A stretch of DNA of 64,000 nucleotides from Thermohalobaculum sp039028795 (GCA_039028795.1 JBCCHJ010000013.1:41450-105449), one strand, 5' to 3'. Counted from the first letter of the stretch, positions 1 through 8,823 are shown. Numbers and translations: made by a program. The notes: generated by a model not told the origin, from the sequence alone.

Positions 1-206
1 ACCTGCCATTCGCAACCGATTACACGGAAGAATCGCTGGCGATGCTGGTCGACATGGACCAAGCATTGGTGTTCTACAGCGATCACAGTTCTCTGGATGA
101 TTGCATCCAAGCCGCCAAACTTGCACGCCAATGGGGCTATCAAAAGGTCTATGTGATGCAAGACGGTTTTGGCAGCTGGGTGAAAGCGAGCCTGCCCGTC
201 CAATAA
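1..206 (+). CDS. Rhodanese-like domain protein, C-terminal fragment
   Basis: An open frame (frame 3) runs in from the left edge and ends at TAA 204-206. It encodes about 67 residues, including FYSDHSSLDDCIQAAKLA followed by a WGYQKVYVMQDGF stretch ending in GSW. That strand-helix-strand with a late 'G-F/G-x-W' is typical of the end of a rhodanese (sulfurtransferase/phosphatase-like) domain. The catalytic loop may lie upstream or be replaced here, so activity cannot be judged. The start is outside the window. Confidence 0.6.
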   Translation, partial: LPFATDYTEESLAMLVDMDQALVFYSDHSSLDDCIQAAKLARQWGYQKVYVMQDGFGSWVKASLPVQ

Positions 207-374
207 AACCGGCGGCCTCGCGCGACGGCTTAACGGCAGGTCTGCCGCCCGCTGGCCAGCCGCAATGGCGACTCGCTCAGCAGGATTGCGACCAACGGTG
301 CGCCGTCGGGTCGCAGCCTTGTTTTTTATATATTTTCCAGATGCTTATAACTGCGAAGATGAGTTGGCAGTTCC

Positions 375-401
375 TTGACACCCCCCTGACCCGATCATAG
401 T
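375..401 (+). promoter_or_regulatory. Candidate promoter of the F0 ATP-synthase operon
   Basis: A perfect -35 hexamer TTGACA lies at 375-380. A weak -10-like CATAGT lies at 396-401 (15-nt spacer; shifting by one or two bases gives other weak matches). It is the best sigma70-type candidate in the 247-nt gap before atpI. This is inference from consensus only. Confidence 0.4.
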
Positions 402-453
402 GTGCGCGCGACCTTGGCCAGGGGCTCTCCTGGACCGTGCAACAGAGGGTGCC

Positions 454-801
454 GTGATCCAAAATCCGGGCAAAAGCCGCGGCGCGAACACGGACAGACT
501 GGCAGAGCTGGACCGACGGATTTCCGACGCCCGCGATGCCAAAAACCCGAAGCCACGCACGGATAAGGACAAATACGCTGCCATGTCTATGGGCTGGCGG
601 TTGGTGATCGAGCTGGTCCTCTCTGTGATGATCGGCGCACTGATGGGATGGGGGCTGGACTGGCTCTTTGGCTCGTTGCCACTCTTTCTCATCGTGTTCG
701 TATTGCTGGGTTTCGCGGCTGGGGTGCGCACTATGTTGCGTTCAGCCGAAGAGATGCAGCGAAAACAAGCGGCGAATGCCGCAGAAGAAGACGAGGGATA
801 A
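454..801 (+). CDS. atpI: F0F1 ATP synthase assembly protein AtpI
   Basis: This is a small accessory membrane protein of the F0 operon (115 residues from the GTG at 454), thought to help c-ring assembly. It has a charged N-terminus, two membrane helices (about 48-70 and 76-95) and an acidic, Glu-rich tail. The upstream ATG at 400 is also in frame, but the GTG has a GAGGG ribosome site just before it, and the family normally starts with a short hydrophilic segment as here. It is the first gene of the operon, 5 nt ahead of atpB. The family call rests on position and topology. Confidence 0.85.
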   Translation: MIQNPGKSRGANTDRLAELDRRISDARDAKNPKPRTDKDKYAAMSMGWRLVIELVLSVMIGALMGWGLDWLFGSLPLFLIVFVLLGFAAGVRTMLRSAEEMQRKQAANAAEEDEG

Positions 802-806
802 CTGCC

Positions 807-1574
807 ATGGCGACAGGCGCTGACGGAGCACCGGTCATCGATCCGATGAAGCAGTTCAAGATCTCGCCGCTGTTTGGTGACGGCTCGGTGACCAGCTTCA
901 TCACTCCGACGAATTCCACCTTATGGATGGCCTTGGCGATCATCGGGATCACGTTACTGCTGGTCATGGGGATGAAAGGCCGCGCCCTTGTGCCGACCCG
1001 CATCCAATCGGTGGCAGAGCTGCTGTATTCCTTCATCCGATCCATGGTGATGGATATCCTCGGAGAGGACGGCAAAAAGTTCTTTCCCTATATCTTCACG
1101 CTCTTCGTCTTCATTCTTTTCGCCAACCTTCTGGGTATGATCCCAGGCTCGTTCACGACGACGTCGCATATCGCTGTAACCGGGATTATGGCTCTCGCGG
1201 TCTTCCTGACGGTGATTGTGCTGGGCTTCATGAAGAACGGCGCCGGATTCCTGAAACTCTTCTGGGTCGACAGCGCCCCAGCCGCCCTGCGCGTGCCGCT
1301 GGCGGTGATCGAGATCATCTCATTCTTCGTGCGGCCGCTCAGCCACTCGATCCGGCTTGCCGGCAACATGATGGCCGGTCACGCCGTGATGAAAGTGTTC
1401 GCAGGTCTCTTGGCCATGCTGATCCACTCGGGCCTGGGCATTCTGGCGGTGCTGCCGCTGGGGATGATGGTCGCCATCACCGGCCTCGAGTTCCTGGTCG
1501 CCGTGGTGCAGGCCTACATCTTCACCATCCTGACCTGCATTTATCTGAACGACGCGTTGCACCCCGGACACTAA
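807..1574 (+). CDS. atpB: ATP synthase F0 subunit a
   Basis: This is the proton-channel subunit a of the F1F0 ATP synthase in the inner membrane (255 residues). It has several hydrophobic helices, and the SIRLAGN motif carries the essential arginine (R183) that faces the c-ring carboxylate. The C-terminal helices include VQAYIFTILTCIYL, as is usual. The frame is open further upstream, but the ATG at 807, 5 nt after the atpI stop, fits the family's length. It is followed by atpE, b' and b. The F1 genes are not in this window, as expected for Rhodobacterales, where F0 and F1 operons are separate. Confidence 0.97.
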   Translation: MATGADGAPVIDPMKQFKISPLFGDGSVTSFITPTNSTLWMALAIIGITLLLVMGMKGRALVPTRIQSVAELLYSFIRSMVMDILGEDGKKFFPYIFTLFVFILFANLLGMIPGSFTTTSHIAVTGIMALAVFLTVIVLGFMKNGAGFLKLFWVDSAPAALRVPLAVIEIISFFVRPLSHSIRLAGNMMAGHAVMKVFAGLLAMLIHSGLGILAVLPLGMMVAITGLEFLVAVVQAYIFTILTCIYLNDALHPGH

Positions 1575-1619
1575 GCAACGCCCCGAAACACACAGAATAC
1601 CTCAAGAGGAGAGAGAACA

Positions 1620-1859
1620 ATGGAAGCTGAAGCCGCAACCCTGCTGGGCAAATACATCGGCGCTGGTCTGGCTTGTACCGCTATGGGCGGCGCAGGCGTT
1701 GGTGTGGGCCACGTTGTCGGCAACTACCTGGCCGGTGCTCTGCGCAACCCGGCCGCTGCTGCTGGCCAAACCGCAACGATGTTCCTCGGCATCGCATTCG
1801 CAGAAGCTCTGGGTATCTTCGGGTTCCTGATCGCTCTGCTGCTGATGTTCGCGGTTTAA
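1620..1859 (+). CDS. atpE: ATP synthase F0 subunit c
   Basis: This is the c-ring subunit: 79 residues, two transmembrane helices forming a hairpin around the polar R42-N43-P44 loop. The proton-binding carboxylate is Glu62 in FAEALGI, on helix 2. Helix 1 is glycine-rich (GAGVGVG), as needed for tight ring packing. There is a strong purine-rich ribosome site (AAGAGGAGAGAGA) directly before the ATG, which suits the high c-subunit copy number. Glu rather than Asp at the ion site and no Na+-type ligand set suggest H+ coupling. Confidence 0.98.
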   Translation: MEAEAATLLGKYIGAGLACTAMGGAGVGVGHVVGNYLAGALRNPAAAAGQTATMFLGIAFAEALGIFGFLIALLLMFAV

Positions 1860-1945
1860 TCCACTGAACGCAAGTTTGTGGCCCCGCATGGGGCCACGCC
1901 CTGGCGGTCCATACGGGCCGCGCCTGATTTCAATGGAGAGGGTCC

Positions 1946-2500
1946 ATGGTGATCTCCTCTTTACTCGCCGCAGCAGCCGCTGCCGCAGCTGAAGGCGAAG
2001 CCAAAAAGGGCGGCCTGCCCCAGATGGACTTCGGCACCTTCCCCAGCCAGATCTTCTGGTTGGTGGTCGGGCTGGTCGTTTTGTTCCTGTTGATGTCCAA
2101 GGTCGCGCTGCCGCGCATCGCCTCGGTCCTGGAAGAACGCGCCGATGCTGTCGCAGACGATCTTGACAAGGCAGAAGAGTTCAAGCGCAAGGCTGAAGAC
2201 GCCGAAGCTGCCTATGAGCAGGCCCTGATCGACGCCCGCGCCAAGGCACAGGAAATCGCAGCGGAAACCCGCGCCGAAATCCAAAAGGATGTCGATGCCG
2301 CCACGGCCAAAGCAGATGCAGAAATCGCAGCGCGTGCCGCCGAAGGCGAAAAGCGCATTGCCGAGATACGCGACAGCGCGATGGCTTCGGTGAACGAAGT
2401 CGCAAGCGACACCGCCCAGGCCGTTGTCGATGCGGTATTGCCCGGCGTCGCTGATGCAGATGCCGTGAAAGCCGCCGTGCAGTCGCGGTTGGGGAGCTAA
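1946..2500 (+). CDS. atpF2: ATP synthase F0 subunit b'
   Basis: This is the divergent b' subunit of the peripheral stalk (184 residues). An Ala-rich N-terminal segment is followed by one membrane helix (about 32-52, IFWLVVGLVVLFLLM) and a long charged heptad-rich helix rich in Ala, Glu and Lys that would pair with subunit b. It comes before the canonical b gene, as in photosynthetic and other alphaproteobacteria with a b/b' heterodimer. The ATG is preceded by GGAGAGGG. Confidence 0.93.
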   Translation: MVISSLLAAAAAAAAEGEAKKGGLPQMDFGTFPSQIFWLVVGLVVLFLLMSKVALPRIASVLEERADAVADDLDKAEEFKRKAEDAEAAYEQALIDARAKAQEIAAETRAEIQKDVDAATAKADAEIAARAAEGEKRIAEIRDSAMASVNEVASDTAQAVVDAVLPGVADADAVKAAVQSRLGS

Positions 2501-2503
2501 GCC

Positions 2504-2995
2504 ATGGAAATCTTCTACGACTCCAATGTCGTCGTTGCGCTCAGCTTCTTCCTGTTCTTCGGTTTGCTGGCCTATCTGGGCGTGCACAAGTTTGTGCTGG
2601 GCGCCCTGGACAAACGTGCCGATGGCATCCGGAACGAGTTGGACGAAGCCCGCCGGTTGCGCGAAGAAGCGCAGGAACTGTTCGCGGAATTCGAGCGGAA
2701 ACAGCGGGAAGTTGAAGGTCAGGCGGAAGACATCATCGCCAATGCCAAGGCCGAAGCCGAAGCCGCCGCCGAGCGCGCGAAGGCCGATCTCGCGACGTCC
2801 ATCGAACGCCGCCTAAAGGCCGCTGACGAGCAGATCGCCCTGGCGGAATCGAACGCGGTGAAAGAGGTCAAGGACACCGCCGTGTCGGTCGCCATCGCTG
2901 CAGCCTCGGAAGTTCTGACCGCCAAGCTGGGCGCCGATCAGGCCGAGGGCCTGGTGGATGCGGCCATCAAGGACGTGGGTGCAAAACTGCACTAA
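2504..2995 (+). CDS. atpF: ATP synthase F0 subunit b
   Basis: This is the peripheral-stalk subunit b: 163 residues, one N-terminal transmembrane helix (about 8-26, VVALSFFLFFGLLAYLGV) and a long alpha-helical, Ala/Glu/Lys-rich domain that reaches up to the F1 head. It starts 3 nt after the b' stop and is the last gene before the terminator at 3021-3046. It is a partner of b', not a copy of it. Confidence 0.95.
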   Translation: MEIFYDSNVVVALSFFLFFGLLAYLGVHKFVLGALDKRADGIRNELDEARRLREEAQELFAEFERKQREVEGQAEDIIANAKAEAEAAAERAKADLATSIERRLKAADEQIALAESNAVKEVKDTAVSVAIAAASEVLTAKLGADQAEGLVDAAIKDVGAKLH

Positions 2996-3020
2996 GCCCG
3001 GATCTACCAAACGAATTCAA

Positions 3021-3046
3021 GCCGCCCCCATCCGGGCGGCTTTTTT
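3021..3046 (+). terminator. Rho-independent terminator after the F0 operon
   Basis: The perfect 7-bp stem GCCGCCC (3021-3027) / GGGCGGC (3034-3040) is followed by six T (3041-3046). It ends the ATP-synthase operon and touches the stop codon of the convergent Sel1 gene, whose own strand shows no U-tract after the stem. Confidence 0.92.
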
Positions 3047-4395
3047 CATGGCTCGTCTCCCCGATCAGGCATGTCCAGCTCTGGCGCACCAACTGACCGT
3101 CTGTATGTGTTAACGTAACTTAAGGACTGACCAACCCTTCTCTCGTTCAATTCGGCATGCCGACGTATCAAATCAATTATCTCGCCAGACTTCTCAGATC
3201 CATCGTCCTTTTCGAGATAGGTCTTCAGTCGGCTCTGAGCCGCTTCTGCATCTGCCAAGGCCCCATGATACGAGTTTATCGCGTGACGCAGCTGACCGAG
3301 GCCAAAGTCCTCATCAATCGAACTGAAGTCAAACTCGCTCACGGGCTTCGGATAGACCAACAGAGCGTTTTTCAATGATTGATCAAGGTTCCCATCTACC
3401 GGCATGTTATAGTGACCCTCGCCCTGTAGACGAGACTTCAACTTTCTCACAAATTCGGGATCTTCATCATCGCGAAGACGATGCCAGCCCCGTGTTCCCT
3501 TCATTAGTGATCGCAGCAACAGGTCCACGGCTTGGTCGAAATCCGCCTCGACGGCATAAAGTCCGCGATAGGCTGCGGCCAGTTCCACCATTGCATGCTT
3601 GCCGCCTTTGTCCGCAAGCGCATGCAGTATACGAAGCCCCTCGGCTCCCTTTCCCTCTTGACGGATCAGAACGCGTCCCAGATTGCGGCCACTCCACCCG
3701 CCCGCGACGGCAAGTCGAAAAAACTGTTCCGCCTTCTCCAGATCTTTCGCCAGGCAGTACCCATAGAAATAGGCCTTTCCAACAGCATCTGCGGCTTCGG
3801 CGCTTCCGCCAGTCGCCGTGTCAAAAACCCTTTTTGTGAATTTCGCCCGAACGGGCGCACGGCAATGATCGCTTTCCGGACCCTTAGGTCGACTTGACCC
3901 TGCCAGACCGGACAATCTGACCATCGCGGCGACAATCCCACCCTCGGCCGCGCGGCGCATCCACTGTTCAGACTTCTCCGAGTTCGCCTTAAGCGGGAAT
4001 TTCACATCACTGGCGCCTGCAGCTTTCCGGCGAACCGCGCGCATCCATTCATCAATGTCTAAGCCGGGTCTCTGATAGACCTGGGCCAGAATATACGCGA
4101 TACGCGGCGGGCCATTCCGCGCCGCATCTTCCAACATCGCCAATCCGCGTGACTGATCCTTGGGAACGCCATGGCCGCGCAGATACAACAGGCCAACATT
4201 AGCGTGGGCCGGCAATCCGCCCAAATCCTCAGCAGCCCGCCAGTGACGCAATGCGCTTTCATAGTCTCGGACTTTGTATGCCATACGCCCCAGATCTGTG
4301 ATCTCCTCGATCAGGGCCTCCGGGACCGGTACTATCTCTGCCTGGGCGGCATGAGTGACAGCTCCAATCAATAGCGCAATTGAAATGAAACGCAT
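3046..4395 (-). CDS. Secreted Sel1-repeat (TPR-like) protein
   Basis: This is a 449-residue exported protein with a signal peptide (about 1-19, ending HAAQA). Sel1-type helical repeats follow: 'AHANVGLLYLRGHGVPKD' with 'A..LEDAA..G', and later 'AADAVGKAYFYGYCLAKD'. Such arrays act as protein-binding scaffolds, often in the periplasm. After the repeats (about 335-385) lies a short module with Y-x-M-P-V-D-G followed by S-x-K-N-A-L-L-V-Y-P. It resembles a degenerate peptidoglycan-binding-1 unit and is shared with the Sel1 protein at 42398-43603. The C-terminus is a charged, probably helical tail. The partner is unknown. Confidence 0.8.
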   Translation of the reverse strand: MRFISIALLIGAVTHAAQAEIVPVPEALIEEITDLGRMAYKVRDYESALRHWRAAEDLGGLPAHANVGLLYLRGHGVPKDQSRGLAMLEDAARNGPPRIAYILAQVYQRPGLDIDEWMRAVRRKAAGASDVKFPLKANSEKSEQWMRRAAEGGIVAAMVRLSGLAGSSRPKGPESDHCRAPVRAKFTKRVFDTATGGSAEAADAVGKAYFYGYCLAKDLEKAEQFFRLAVAGGWSGRNLGRVLIRQEGKGAEGLRILHALADKGGKHAMVELAAAYRGLYAVEADFDQAVDLLLRSLMKGTRGWHRLRDDEDPEFVRKLKSRLQGEGHYNMPVDGNLDQSLKNALLVYPKPVSEFDFSSIDEDFGLGQLRHAINSYHGALADAEAAQSRLKTYLEKDDGSEKSGEIIDLIRRHAELNERRVGQSLSYVNTYRRSVGAPELDMPDRGDEP

Positions 4396-4464
4396 GGGAC
4401 GCCTCCCCCGTGAAATATCGCCCTCGATCCTATCAGACCTGATGTCCGATCAAAGCCCCTCTCA

Positions 4465-4490
4465 TTTCAGCTTGCCGGAAATACTCCGGG
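4465..4490 (+). repeat. Intergenic Roseobacter-type short element, copy 1
   Basis: This is a copy of a roughly 22-bp element, consensus TTCA(T/G)CTTGCC..AAATACTCC. Here CCGGA and TCCGG flank AATAC, so it can form a small hairpin. It sits between the esterase 3' end and the Sel1 gene. Other copies are at 25994, 37989 and 47187. Confidence 0.55.
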
Positions 4491-4532
4491 GTCTGGGGCA
4501 GCGCCCCAGAACACACCTGCCACTGGTTTGGA

Positions 4533-5486
4533 TTACTTCCACAGTCGCTGCAGATACGCCGCTACGTCCTGATGCGCTTGCTCTGCCATATCTGTCTGAC
4601 CCAGATAGCCGAAGAAGCCATGGATCATGCCGGGATAGTCGATGTACTCGGCAGCGACGCCGTCGGCTTTAAGACGTTCGTAATAGGCCACACCCTCGTC
4701 TTTCAGCACATCGCACTCGGCGGTGATCACCAGGGCCGGGGGCAGACCCGCCAGCGAGCTTGCAAGCAGCGGAGAGCATCTCCAATCCTCGACATCCTCC
4801 GCACGGGCCAGATAGTGATCCCGGAACCAAGACACCGTTTCGTCCTCTAAAATGCCATAGCCGACGCCATAGCGTTCATGCGAGGAACGCCCTCCCCGAT
4901 AGTCCGTGACTGGGTATACCAGAACCTGGGCAGAGAAGAACTCCTGCCCTGCATCGCGGGCCATCAAGGCCACCACCGTCGCCAGGTTTCCGCCAGCGCT
5001 GTCCCCCGTCAGCGCGATGCGCATGGGGTCGATCTGCAGCGTCTCTGCCTCGCTCGCCACCCAGACCGCCGCCTGATAGGCATCCTCGACAGCTGCCGGA
5101 AACGGATCTTCCGGACCCATCCGATAGTCGATCGAGACCACGGTGCACCCGGTCGTCCGGCACATGAACCGGGCCATCGTGTCGTGACCGTTCAGACTGC
5201 TGATCACATGACCGCCACCATGGAAAAAGACGAGGCCAGGTTGGACGCCATCCGCGGATGCCCGATAGATACGGATCGGAATGTCACCAGCGTCCGGCCC
5301 GGTGGTCGTATCCACGACGTCTGCAACTTCAGGGGATGGATAGGATTCGCGCCGTTTGTCAGCCATTGCCTCAACCAACATCCGGGCGGCCTCTGGTTCC
5401 AGATCCTGAATCTTCGGAATGTTCAGGTCCGCCATCAATTTGAGCATTTCCTGAATTTGCGGATCCAGATCGTTTGGAATGGTCAT
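4533..5486 (-). CDS. Alpha/beta hydrolase, HSL-type esterase
   Basis: This is a carboxylic-ester hydrolase of the hormone-sensitive-lipase family (317 residues). The oxyanion-hole motif HGGG is at 89-92, the nucleophile is Ser163 in GDSAGGN, the acid is probably D259 or D263 in ECDVLKDE, and the base is His289 in MIHGF. There is no signal peptide, so it is likely cytoplasmic. The ATG at 5486 is chosen over the upstream in-frame start because GGAGAGAGGG precedes it at good spacing. The substrate is unknown; the family usually takes short acyl esters. Confidence 0.9.
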   Translation of the reverse strand: MTIPNDLDPQIQEMLKLMADLNIPKIQDLEPEAARMLVEAMADKRRESYPSPEVADVVDTTTGPDAGDIPIRIYRASADGVQPGLVFFHGGGHVISSLNGHDTMARFMCRTTGCTVVSIDYRMGPEDPFPAAVEDAYQAAVWVASEAETLQIDPMRIALTGDSAGGNLATVVALMARDAGQEFFSAQVLVYPVTDYRGGRSSHERYGVGYGILEDETVSWFRDHYLARAEDVEDWRCSPLLASSLAGLPPALVITAECDVLKDEGVAYYERLKADGVAAEYIDYPGMIHGFFGYLGQTDMAEQAHQDVAAYLQRLWK

Positions 5487-5711
5487 CCTAGCCCTCTCTC
5501 CGCGGCGCACAGTTCGCCCGGTCTAAAGACCTCTCAGTCGGCAGCGCATTGCGGATGCAATGCACGAAAGACCGATCTCCGCGCAAACGATAGGGCGGCC
5601 ATCGCGGCGGACCAAGTGCTTTGTCCCTGGTCACGCAATTCATCACGATGCCGGATTGATCCCCCCGAAAGGCTAGCATACGAGAGATCAAAGCAAAGGC
5701 GGAGGATGACG

Positions 5712-6485
5712 ATGTTCGACCTGGGACTCACTGGAAAACGCGTATTGATCACCGGCGGCAGCGATGGCTTAGGCCGCGCCACAGCCCATCGGTTTGCATC
5801 AGAAGGCGCCGAGGTCGTCATCTGTGGACGGCGCGCGGACTACCTGGCCGGCTCTGCGAAGGCCCTGACGGACGAAACCGGCAAAGAGGTTCGCGCAATT
5901 CAGGCAGATGTCTCTATCGCCGCAGACTGCGCCCGGTTGATGGACGAAAGCTTGGACCAATTGGGCGGCCTGGATATCCTGATCAACAACGCAGGCGCGT
6001 CAGCCGCAGCCTCGATATTGGATGTCGACGACGACGCCTGGCAGGCGGATTTCGACCTGAAGGTGATGGCCGCCGTCAGATTGTGCCGTGCGGCCGTTCC
6101 CGCCATGAAGGCCGCAGGCGGCGGATCAATCATCAACGCCGCGATCTCAGGCGGCAAGGCGCCCCCGGCCCGGCAATTGCCAACCTCGCTGACACGCGCC
6201 GCAGGATTGAACCTGACAAAATCGCTGTCCCAAGAGTTTGCCCCGGACAACATCCGGGTGAATGCCATCTGCATCGGTTTGTTGAAATCGGCGCAATGGG
6301 ACCGCCGGGCGGGCACAACGCCGATGGAAGATTTTTATGCTGATCTCTCCGGCAAAGTGCCTTTGGGCAGGATCGGTGAGGCTGAAGATTACGCCGACCT
6401 CGCCGCATTCCTCTGCTCTGCCCGCGGCAGCTACATCACCGGCACGGCGGTCAACCTGGACGGCGGTATGTGCGCGGTGCTCTGA
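5712..6485 (+). CDS. SDR-family protein with altered active site
   Basis: This is a short-chain dehydrogenase/reductase-fold protein (257 residues). The N-terminal dinucleotide motif TGGSDGLG (14-21), D88 and NNAG (92-95) are intact. The usual catalytic Y-x-x-x-K is not visible: the equivalent stretch reads LPTSLTRAAG (156-165), although a Ser (S146) is present. It may belong to an SDR subgroup with another mechanism, or it may bind without reducing. The ATG at 5712 is preferred to 5706 because GGAGG (5701-5705) sits 6 nt ahead of it. Confidence 0.85.
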   Translation: MFDLGLTGKRVLITGGSDGLGRATAHRFASEGAEVVICGRRADYLAGSAKALTDETGKEVRAIQADVSIAADCARLMDESLDQLGGLDILINNAGASAAASILDVDDDAWQADFDLKVMAAVRLCRAAVPAMKAAGGGSIINAAISGGKAPPARQLPTSLTRAAGLNLTKSLSQEFAPDNIRVNAICIGLLKSAQWDRRAGTTPMEDFYADLSGKVPLGRIGEAEDYADLAAFLCSARGSYITGTAVNLDGGMCAVL

Positions 6486-6560
6486 AACCGCGCGCTATAA
6501 CACCGCCAACGCGATCAGATCCCATGGGTCGAAAATTTCGGAAAGAGCGGTTTCCATGCT

Positions 6561-7535
6561 CTAACGCACCACCAGTTCGACCCGTCGATTGACGGCCCGT
6601 CCCTCGGTGGTGGTGTTCGCCCGCAGCGGGGACAGGTACACGATGCCCATCGCCTCAAGCCTGCCCGCCGCAATCCCACGGTTGATCAAGGCCCGCATGA
6701 CGGCTTCCGCCCGGCGCTGCGAAAGGGCGATGTTTGCATTCAGACCGCCTTGGTTGTCGGAATGCCCAACAATCGCGACACGAAGATCCGGGTGATCCTC
6801 CAGCATCTTGGCAACCTGATCCAGGGCAGGTTTAGACGCGCCAGCAATCTGGGCCCCGCCCGTTGCGAAGGAAACGCCGGTAATCGCAAGATGACCATCT
6901 ACAACGAGCCGATCATAGGGCGTGTCAGTTACGGCTGGAGCATCAGCGGCCGCGGGCGGATCGGCACTTTCTGGCGGCGGTTCATTGGATACGATCGGCA
7001 ATTCTGCCTGCGGCGCACGCCGTGTTAGCGACACATCGCCATCGGTCGGCACAATTGTCACCGTTTGGATAAATACAACACCGCGGACGTCACTGGCCAA
7101 GACCGAAATCACGCCCGGAGGATCGGCGCGTTTCAAGCTGAGCTGGGCAAAATCGGCGACATCCAGTTGCATCGCTGGTGGCGGTATAAGATCAGTGCCG
7201 AAGCGAAAATCAAATCCGCCGCAGTCGCGCCCTGCGCAGTCCAGCACGACCTCGAAGCCTTGCTCGGCCAGACGCGCCCGATAACCGTTGATCACGTCTT
7301 CCGTCCGCACGCCGCCCACTTTCATCGCAGTCCAACGGCTCAACCCTTTCAGGGCAACCAATGGCACCGCCTCCCCGCCAAAGGGGCTCACCGGAACTCT
7401 GTAGGTGTCGGCTTCTCGTTCAACCTCGGCGGTGATCTCAGCGCCCTCGGGCGCACCGGCGTCGATCCCGTCTGCCCAGGCGCTTTGTCCAAAGCAGCAG
7501 ATCAGTCCGATCAAAAATGCTGCCCGGCACAACAT
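6561..7535 (-). CDS. OmpA-family outer-membrane/peptidoglycan-binding protein
   Basis: This is an exported 324-residue protein with a signal peptide (MLCRAAFLIGLICCFG..AWA). A middle domain of about 180 residues resembles no family I can name. A Pro/Ala-rich linker follows, and then a C-terminal OmpA-like domain with VGHSDNQG, LSQRRAEAV and NRRVEL. That domain normally binds the diaminopimelate of peptidoglycan. It starts 5 nt after the stop of the upstream AhpD-like gene, so it is the last gene of a three-gene minus-strand operon. The N-terminal domain is not a recognisable beta-barrel, so it may be periplasmic. Confidence 0.85.
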   Translation of the reverse strand: MLCRAAFLIGLICCFGQSAWADGIDAGAPEGAEITAEVEREADTYRVPVSPFGGEAVPLVALKGLSRWTAMKVGGVRTEDVINGYRARLAEQGFEVVLDCAGRDCGGFDFRFGTDLIPPPAMQLDVADFAQLSLKRADPPGVISVLASDVRGVVFIQTVTIVPTDGDVSLTRRAPQAELPIVSNEPPPESADPPAAADAPAVTDTPYDRLVVDGHLAITGVSFATGGAQIAGASKPALDQVAKMLEDHPDLRVAIVGHSDNQGGLNANIALSQRRAEAVMRALINRGIAAGRLEAMGIVYLSPLRANTTTEGRAVNRRVELVVR

Positions 7536-7540
7536 GCCGC

Positions 7541-8104
7541 CTAACCCCTTGCCATCGCGTGATAATCTGGGTTCGGCTCCATCCCGACGGCGCTGGCCAT
7601 CCGGTTCGACATGTTGAAGAAGCCGGCGACAGAGGCCAGATCCCATATGTCCTCATCATTCAGACCATGATCGCGCAGCACCTGGCGATCAGCCTCGCTG
7701 ATGTCGGCGCTGGCCTCGGTCATCTTCATGGCAAATTCCAGCAGGGCGCGCTGACGGGCATCCACCTTGGCAGCACGCCAGTTCATCACCAAGGCCTCGC
7801 CCAAAGCCGGGTCACCGGACAGACTGCGCACCTGTGCCCCATGCGCGACCTGGCAATACCAGCACCGGTTATGGGCAGACACCGCTACCGCGATCATCTC
7901 GCGTTCCAGCTTTGAAAGCCCCGATGGACCCAGCATCAGGTCGTTATACATCTGGCTGAAGGCGCGAAGCTTTTCCGGTCGATGCGCGTAGGCGGCAAGA
8001 ACATTCGGCACTAGGCCCAGCTTAACCTGGCACTTCTCGAACAACTCGATCACATCTTCGGGCAAGGGATCAGGCAGCGGCAGGTCCAAGGCCATCAGGG
8101 ACAT
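7541..8104 (-). CDS. AhpD-like peroxidase-related / carboxymuconolactone decarboxylase-family protein
   Basis: This is a 187-residue all-helical protein of the CMD/AhpD superfamily. The redox motif C81-W-Y-C84-x3-H88 (CWYCQVAHG) is that of alkylhydroperoxidase-type members, so peroxide or disulfide reduction is more likely than decarboxylation. The start shares one base with the stop of the GNAT gene (TGATG), implying translational coupling. Two further proteins with the same C-x-x-C-x-x-x-H motif are at 16210 and 26061. Confidence 0.85.
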   Translation of the reverse strand: MSLMALDLPLPDPLPEDVIELFEKCQVKLGLVPNVLAAYAHRPEKLRAFSQMYNDLMLGPSGLSKLEREMIAVAVSAHNRCWYCQVAHGAQVRSLSGDPALGEALVMNWRAAKVDARQRALLEFAMKMTEASADISEADRQVLRDHGLNDEDIWDLASVAGFFNMSNRMASAVGMEPNPDYHAMARG

Positions 8105-8823
8105 CACCAAGCCTCCTTCAATATACGGTAATGGTAACGACCCTGGGCGGTCATGCCCAGTTTCTCGTACAATGTCCGCGCTGGCGCATTGTAGTCGACA
8201 ACTGCCAGGGTCAGCCAGACCGCCCCTGCCTCCAGGGCGAACCGGGCAGCCGAATCCATCATCAAGGCCGCAACGCCCTTCCGGCGCATGTCTTGGCGGA
8301 CTTCGATGGCATGGATCATAGCGACATCCCCATCGACGGCGACAAAAGCGGCCCCGCAAGGACGGTCTTCCATGCGCCCTAAAAGGAAGCAAAACGGGAT
8401 CTGGACACGGTCCATGATCGCCCGGCGCGCAGGTCCGATACCCCCGGCGTCCCAGACCTCCTCCATAATCGCAGGGCGCAGGCTGGCCCTGTAGGCCGCT
8501 CCAGTGTGATCGGCCTCTCCCGCCATGGCTTCGGCACGGCCTGCATAGAACACGACTGGCTCGTGCATAGCATAGCCGCGCGCTGCCAAATCGGCGTCTA
8601 AAGCCTCTTCCTCTGGGGTCAACTGGAACAACGGCGCCTGCCCCCAGTCCCGCATCGCGGCTTCGGCCTCGTCTATGCGTCCGCCGCCCAAGGCCGAGGC
8701 CGCAGAAACCCGATTGCCGCCGCCTTCGCCCCGGCGCAGCCGCCAACCATCCCGATCAGCGATTTCCGCAGCGGGCCAGGTCGCCTCTAAAGCGGCCATG
8801 AAGCTGTGCTGAGAGACATCCAT
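8104..8823 (-). CDS. GNAT-family N-acetyltransferase
   Basis: This is an acetyl-CoA-dependent acyltransferase of 239 residues. The C-terminal half holds the GNAT core: the strand IEVRQDM, then R180-R-K-G-V-A (the pyrophosphate-binding loop), and the end strand YRILKE after LYEKLGM. The N-terminal half is probably a degenerate second GNAT repeat, as in many longer members. The acceptor is unknown. It is the first gene of the minus-strand operon with the AhpD-like and OmpA-like genes. Confidence 0.88.
   Translation of the reverse strand: MDVSQHSFMAALEATWPAAEIADRDGWRLRRGEGGGNRVSAASALGGGRIDEAEAAMRDWGQAPLFQLTPEEEALDADLAARGYAMHEPVVFYAGRAEAMAGEADHTGAAYRASLRPAIMEEVWDAGGIGPARRAIMDRVQIPFCFLLGRMEDRPCGAAFVAVDGDVAMIHAIEVRQDMRRKGVAALMMDSAARFALEAGAVWLTLAVVDYNAPARTLYEKLGMTAQGRYHYRILKEAW

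Noticed and set aside
923..1630. 235-codon frame on the plus strand inside atpB
   Set aside because: It is an antiphase shadow of the high-GC atpB gene; its product is Arg/His-rich with no domain.
4878..5711. Upstream extension of the SDR frame, antisense to the esterase
   Set aside because: The SDR domain and ribosome site start at 5712; the upstream part is the reverse of the esterase gene.
7541..8746. Long 401-codon version of the AhpD-like protein
   Set aside because: The first 215 codons are a shadow of the GNAT gene on the same strand; the TGATG junction gives the true start at 8104.
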